From assembly GCA_016199985.1 (NCBI GenBank), contig JACQFQ010000032.1:1-64000 (forward strand): 64,000 nucleotides of DNA, written 5' to 3'. The translations under genes and the position numbers were made by a program. The notes below the pieces were generated by a model, which saw only the letters and a list, made by a program, of their open reading frames with translations, made no database searches and was not told the DNA's origin. Numbering within the stretch: position 1 is the first letter of the stretch; the number at the start of each line of letters is the position of its first letter. This DNA comes from Verrucomicrobiota bacterium. GTDB lineage: Bacteria > Verrucomicrobiota > Verrucomicrobiia > Limisphaerales > UBA11320. Positions 62,848 to 64,000 of the stretch are shown here, one piece after another.

Positions 62848-64000
62848 TCAGATCTCCACCTGCATTCCCAGCTCGACGACACGGTTCGCCGGGAGTCGGA
62901 AAAACGTGGTGGCCTGCTGGGCGTTCCGCGACATGAACGCGAAGAGCCGCTCACGCCAGAACGCCATCGGAGATCCGTTCGCGGGAAGGATCGTCTCGCG
63001 GCCGAGGAAGAAGGTGGTGTCCATGGGGTTGAACTTCAACCCATGCTCGGCGCAGCGATTCAGCAGCTGCTCCACGTTCGGCTCCTCCATGAACCCGTAG
63101 CGGCCCGTGACCTGGTAGAAGCCTTCAGAAAGCTTGTTCACCGCGAGCCGCAGCTCCGGGCCCGCATAGGCGATTTCCTCCGTGGCGATATGCAGCAGCA
63201 CGGTCCGCTCGTGGATCACTTTGTTGTGTTTCAGGTTGTGCAGCAGCGCCTGGGGCGTTCCCGCCACATTGCCGCAAAGAAACACGGCCGTGCCTTTCAC
63301 GCGCACCGGCGGATTCATTTTCACGTCGTCCAGGAACAGGTCGAGCGGCAGCGCGTCGCGGCTGAGCTTCTCGTAGACGAGCTGGCGTCCGCGTTTCCAG
63401 GTGGACATGAGCAGGTAGACCGTGACGCCCATCGCCAGCGGGAACCATCCGCCCTGACTGAACTTGACGGCGTTGCTGCACATGAACGCGGCCTCGACGA
63501 TGAAGAACACGGCGATGACGACCGCGATCTTCGGCGAGCTCCAGGCCCAGTGCTTCTTCGCGACGACGCCGAGCAGGATGCTCGTGATCATCATGGTCAG
63601 CGTCACCGCGATCCCGTAAGCGGCGGCGAGGTTGTCCGAGGTCTTGAACCCGATCACGAGCCCGATGCAGCAGAGCATCAGCGCCCAGTTCACGGGCGGG
63701 ATGTAGATCTGTCCGCGCTCGGTGCTCGAAGTGTGCAGGATGCTCAAGCGCGGGATGTAGCCCAGCTGGATCCCCTGCATCGTGAGCGAAAACGCGCCTG
63801 AGATCAGGGCCTGCGAGGCGATGACCGCGGCGGCGGTGCTGAGGGCGACGAGGGGGTAGAGGGCCCACTCCGGCGACAGGTGGTAGAAGGGATTGTCCAC
63901 CGCGCCAGGATGCGTGAGCAGGATCGCGCCCTGGCCGAGGTAGTTGAGAACCAGCCCGGGGAACACGGCGAGGAACCAGGCGCGTCGGATCGGCGCGAGG
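62848..64000 (-). CDS. kup: Kup-type potassium transporter, partial (5' end outside window)
   Basis: The coding frame runs past the right edge; the visible 383 codons begin inside the protein (IRRAWFLAVFPGLVLNYLGQ). Features: transmembrane helices with GAILLTHPGAVDNPFYHLSP, VIASQALISGAFSLTMQGIQ, LGYIPRLSILHTS, GQIYIPPVNWALMLCCIGLV and NLAAAYGIAVTLTMMITSIL, all close to the Kup consensus, then a cytoplasmic C-terminal domain (from about position 63350 to the end) with HIATEEIAYAG-like and NPMDTTFFLGRETILP. It imports K+ with protons. The natural C-terminus GMQVEI is present; 117 bp separate it from the ABC ATPase start. Confidence 0.93.
   Translation of the reverse strand, partial: LAPIRRAWFLAVFPGLVLNYLGQGAILLTHPGAVDNPFYHLSPEWALYPLVALSTAAAVIASQALISGAFSLTMQGIQLGYIPRLSILHTSSTERGQIYIPPVNWALMLCCIGLVIGFKTSDNLAAAYGIAVTLTMMITSILLGVVAKKHWAWSSPKIAVVIAVFFIVEAAFMCSNAVKFSQGGWFPLAMGVTVYLLMSTWKRGRQLVYEKLSRDALPLDLFLDDVKMNPPVRVKGTAVFLCGNVAGTPQALLHNLKHNKVIHERTVLLHIATEEIAYAGPELRLAVNKLSEGFYQVTGRYGFMEEPNVEQLLNRCAEHGLKFNPMDTTFFLGRETILPANGSPMAFWRERLFAFMSRNAQQATTFFRLPANRVVELGMQVEI

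Overview
The window is high-GC bacterial DNA that looks verrucomicrobial (Limisphaerales/Pedosphaera-like). Evidence for this: DUF1501, DUF1549/DUF1553 and cytochrome-c/WD40 'planctomycete-type' genes in one operon; an H-X9-DG pseudopilin; very large secreted mosaics of Calx-beta, delta-60, LamG, Ig and HAF modules; a CotH/lamin-tail protein; and a C-terminal module of the 'LExxxSLxxxxWQxV...FYRxR' kind on secreted proteins. No rRNA, CRISPR array, phage or intact insertion sequence was seen. One tRNA (Gln-UUG) is present. The lineage call is inference.

Layout. 0-6.2 kb: a decayed nucleotidyltransferase-like locus, then a giant secreted protein (minus strand). 6.4-15.9 kb (plus): a tightly packed cluster of TolC-like outer-membrane channel, HlyD adaptor, GAF-HlyD membrane adaptor, PqqD-like/M50 protease/HlyD fusion, shortened SecA-like ATPase and TlpA-like thioredoxin. 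It has no ABC or RND pump and is the best candidate here for an undescribed export or envelope system. 15.9-20.5 kb (minus): M48 protease and a zinc-ribbon/TPR membrane protein. 20.9-23.1 kb (plus): leucyl aminopeptidase and thymidylate kinase. 23.2-25.5 kb (minus): 5-oxoprolinase pxpB-pxpC-pxpA joined by ATGA overlaps. 25.7-33.0 kb (minus): DUF1501, DUF1549/1553 and cytochrome/WD40 operon.

33.1-38.4 kb is an accessory stretch, less GC-rich by eye: a pseudopilin, a Calx-beta/HAF protein whose signal-peptide region carries a 10-bp tandem repeat, three copies of a palindromic element, and an orphan terminator. 38.4-41 kb: ABC ATPase, permease and TPR-like protein. 41-43.2 kb (minus): ceramidase-like Tat protein and GNAT acetyltransferase. 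43.4-47.3 kb: Tex (plus), then xylose isomerase-like and lumazine synthase (minus). 47.5-49.9 kb: an ECF sigma factor cassette and a truncated propeller gene. 49.9-50.9 kb: tRNA-Gln, with a copy of its 3' end about 0.86 kb away enclosing a BamE-like lipoprotein gene. 50.9-56.8 kb (minus): fused MFS/spermidine-synthase-like protein and CotH protein. 57.1-58.5 kb (plus): PQQ-type propeller. 58.5-62.7 kb (minus): a second ABC ATPase/permease/TPR-like module parallel to the one at 38-41 kb. 62.8 kb to the end: Kup potassium transporter, cut by the window edge.

All domain calls come from reading translated sequence by eye; no database search or composition calculation was run.
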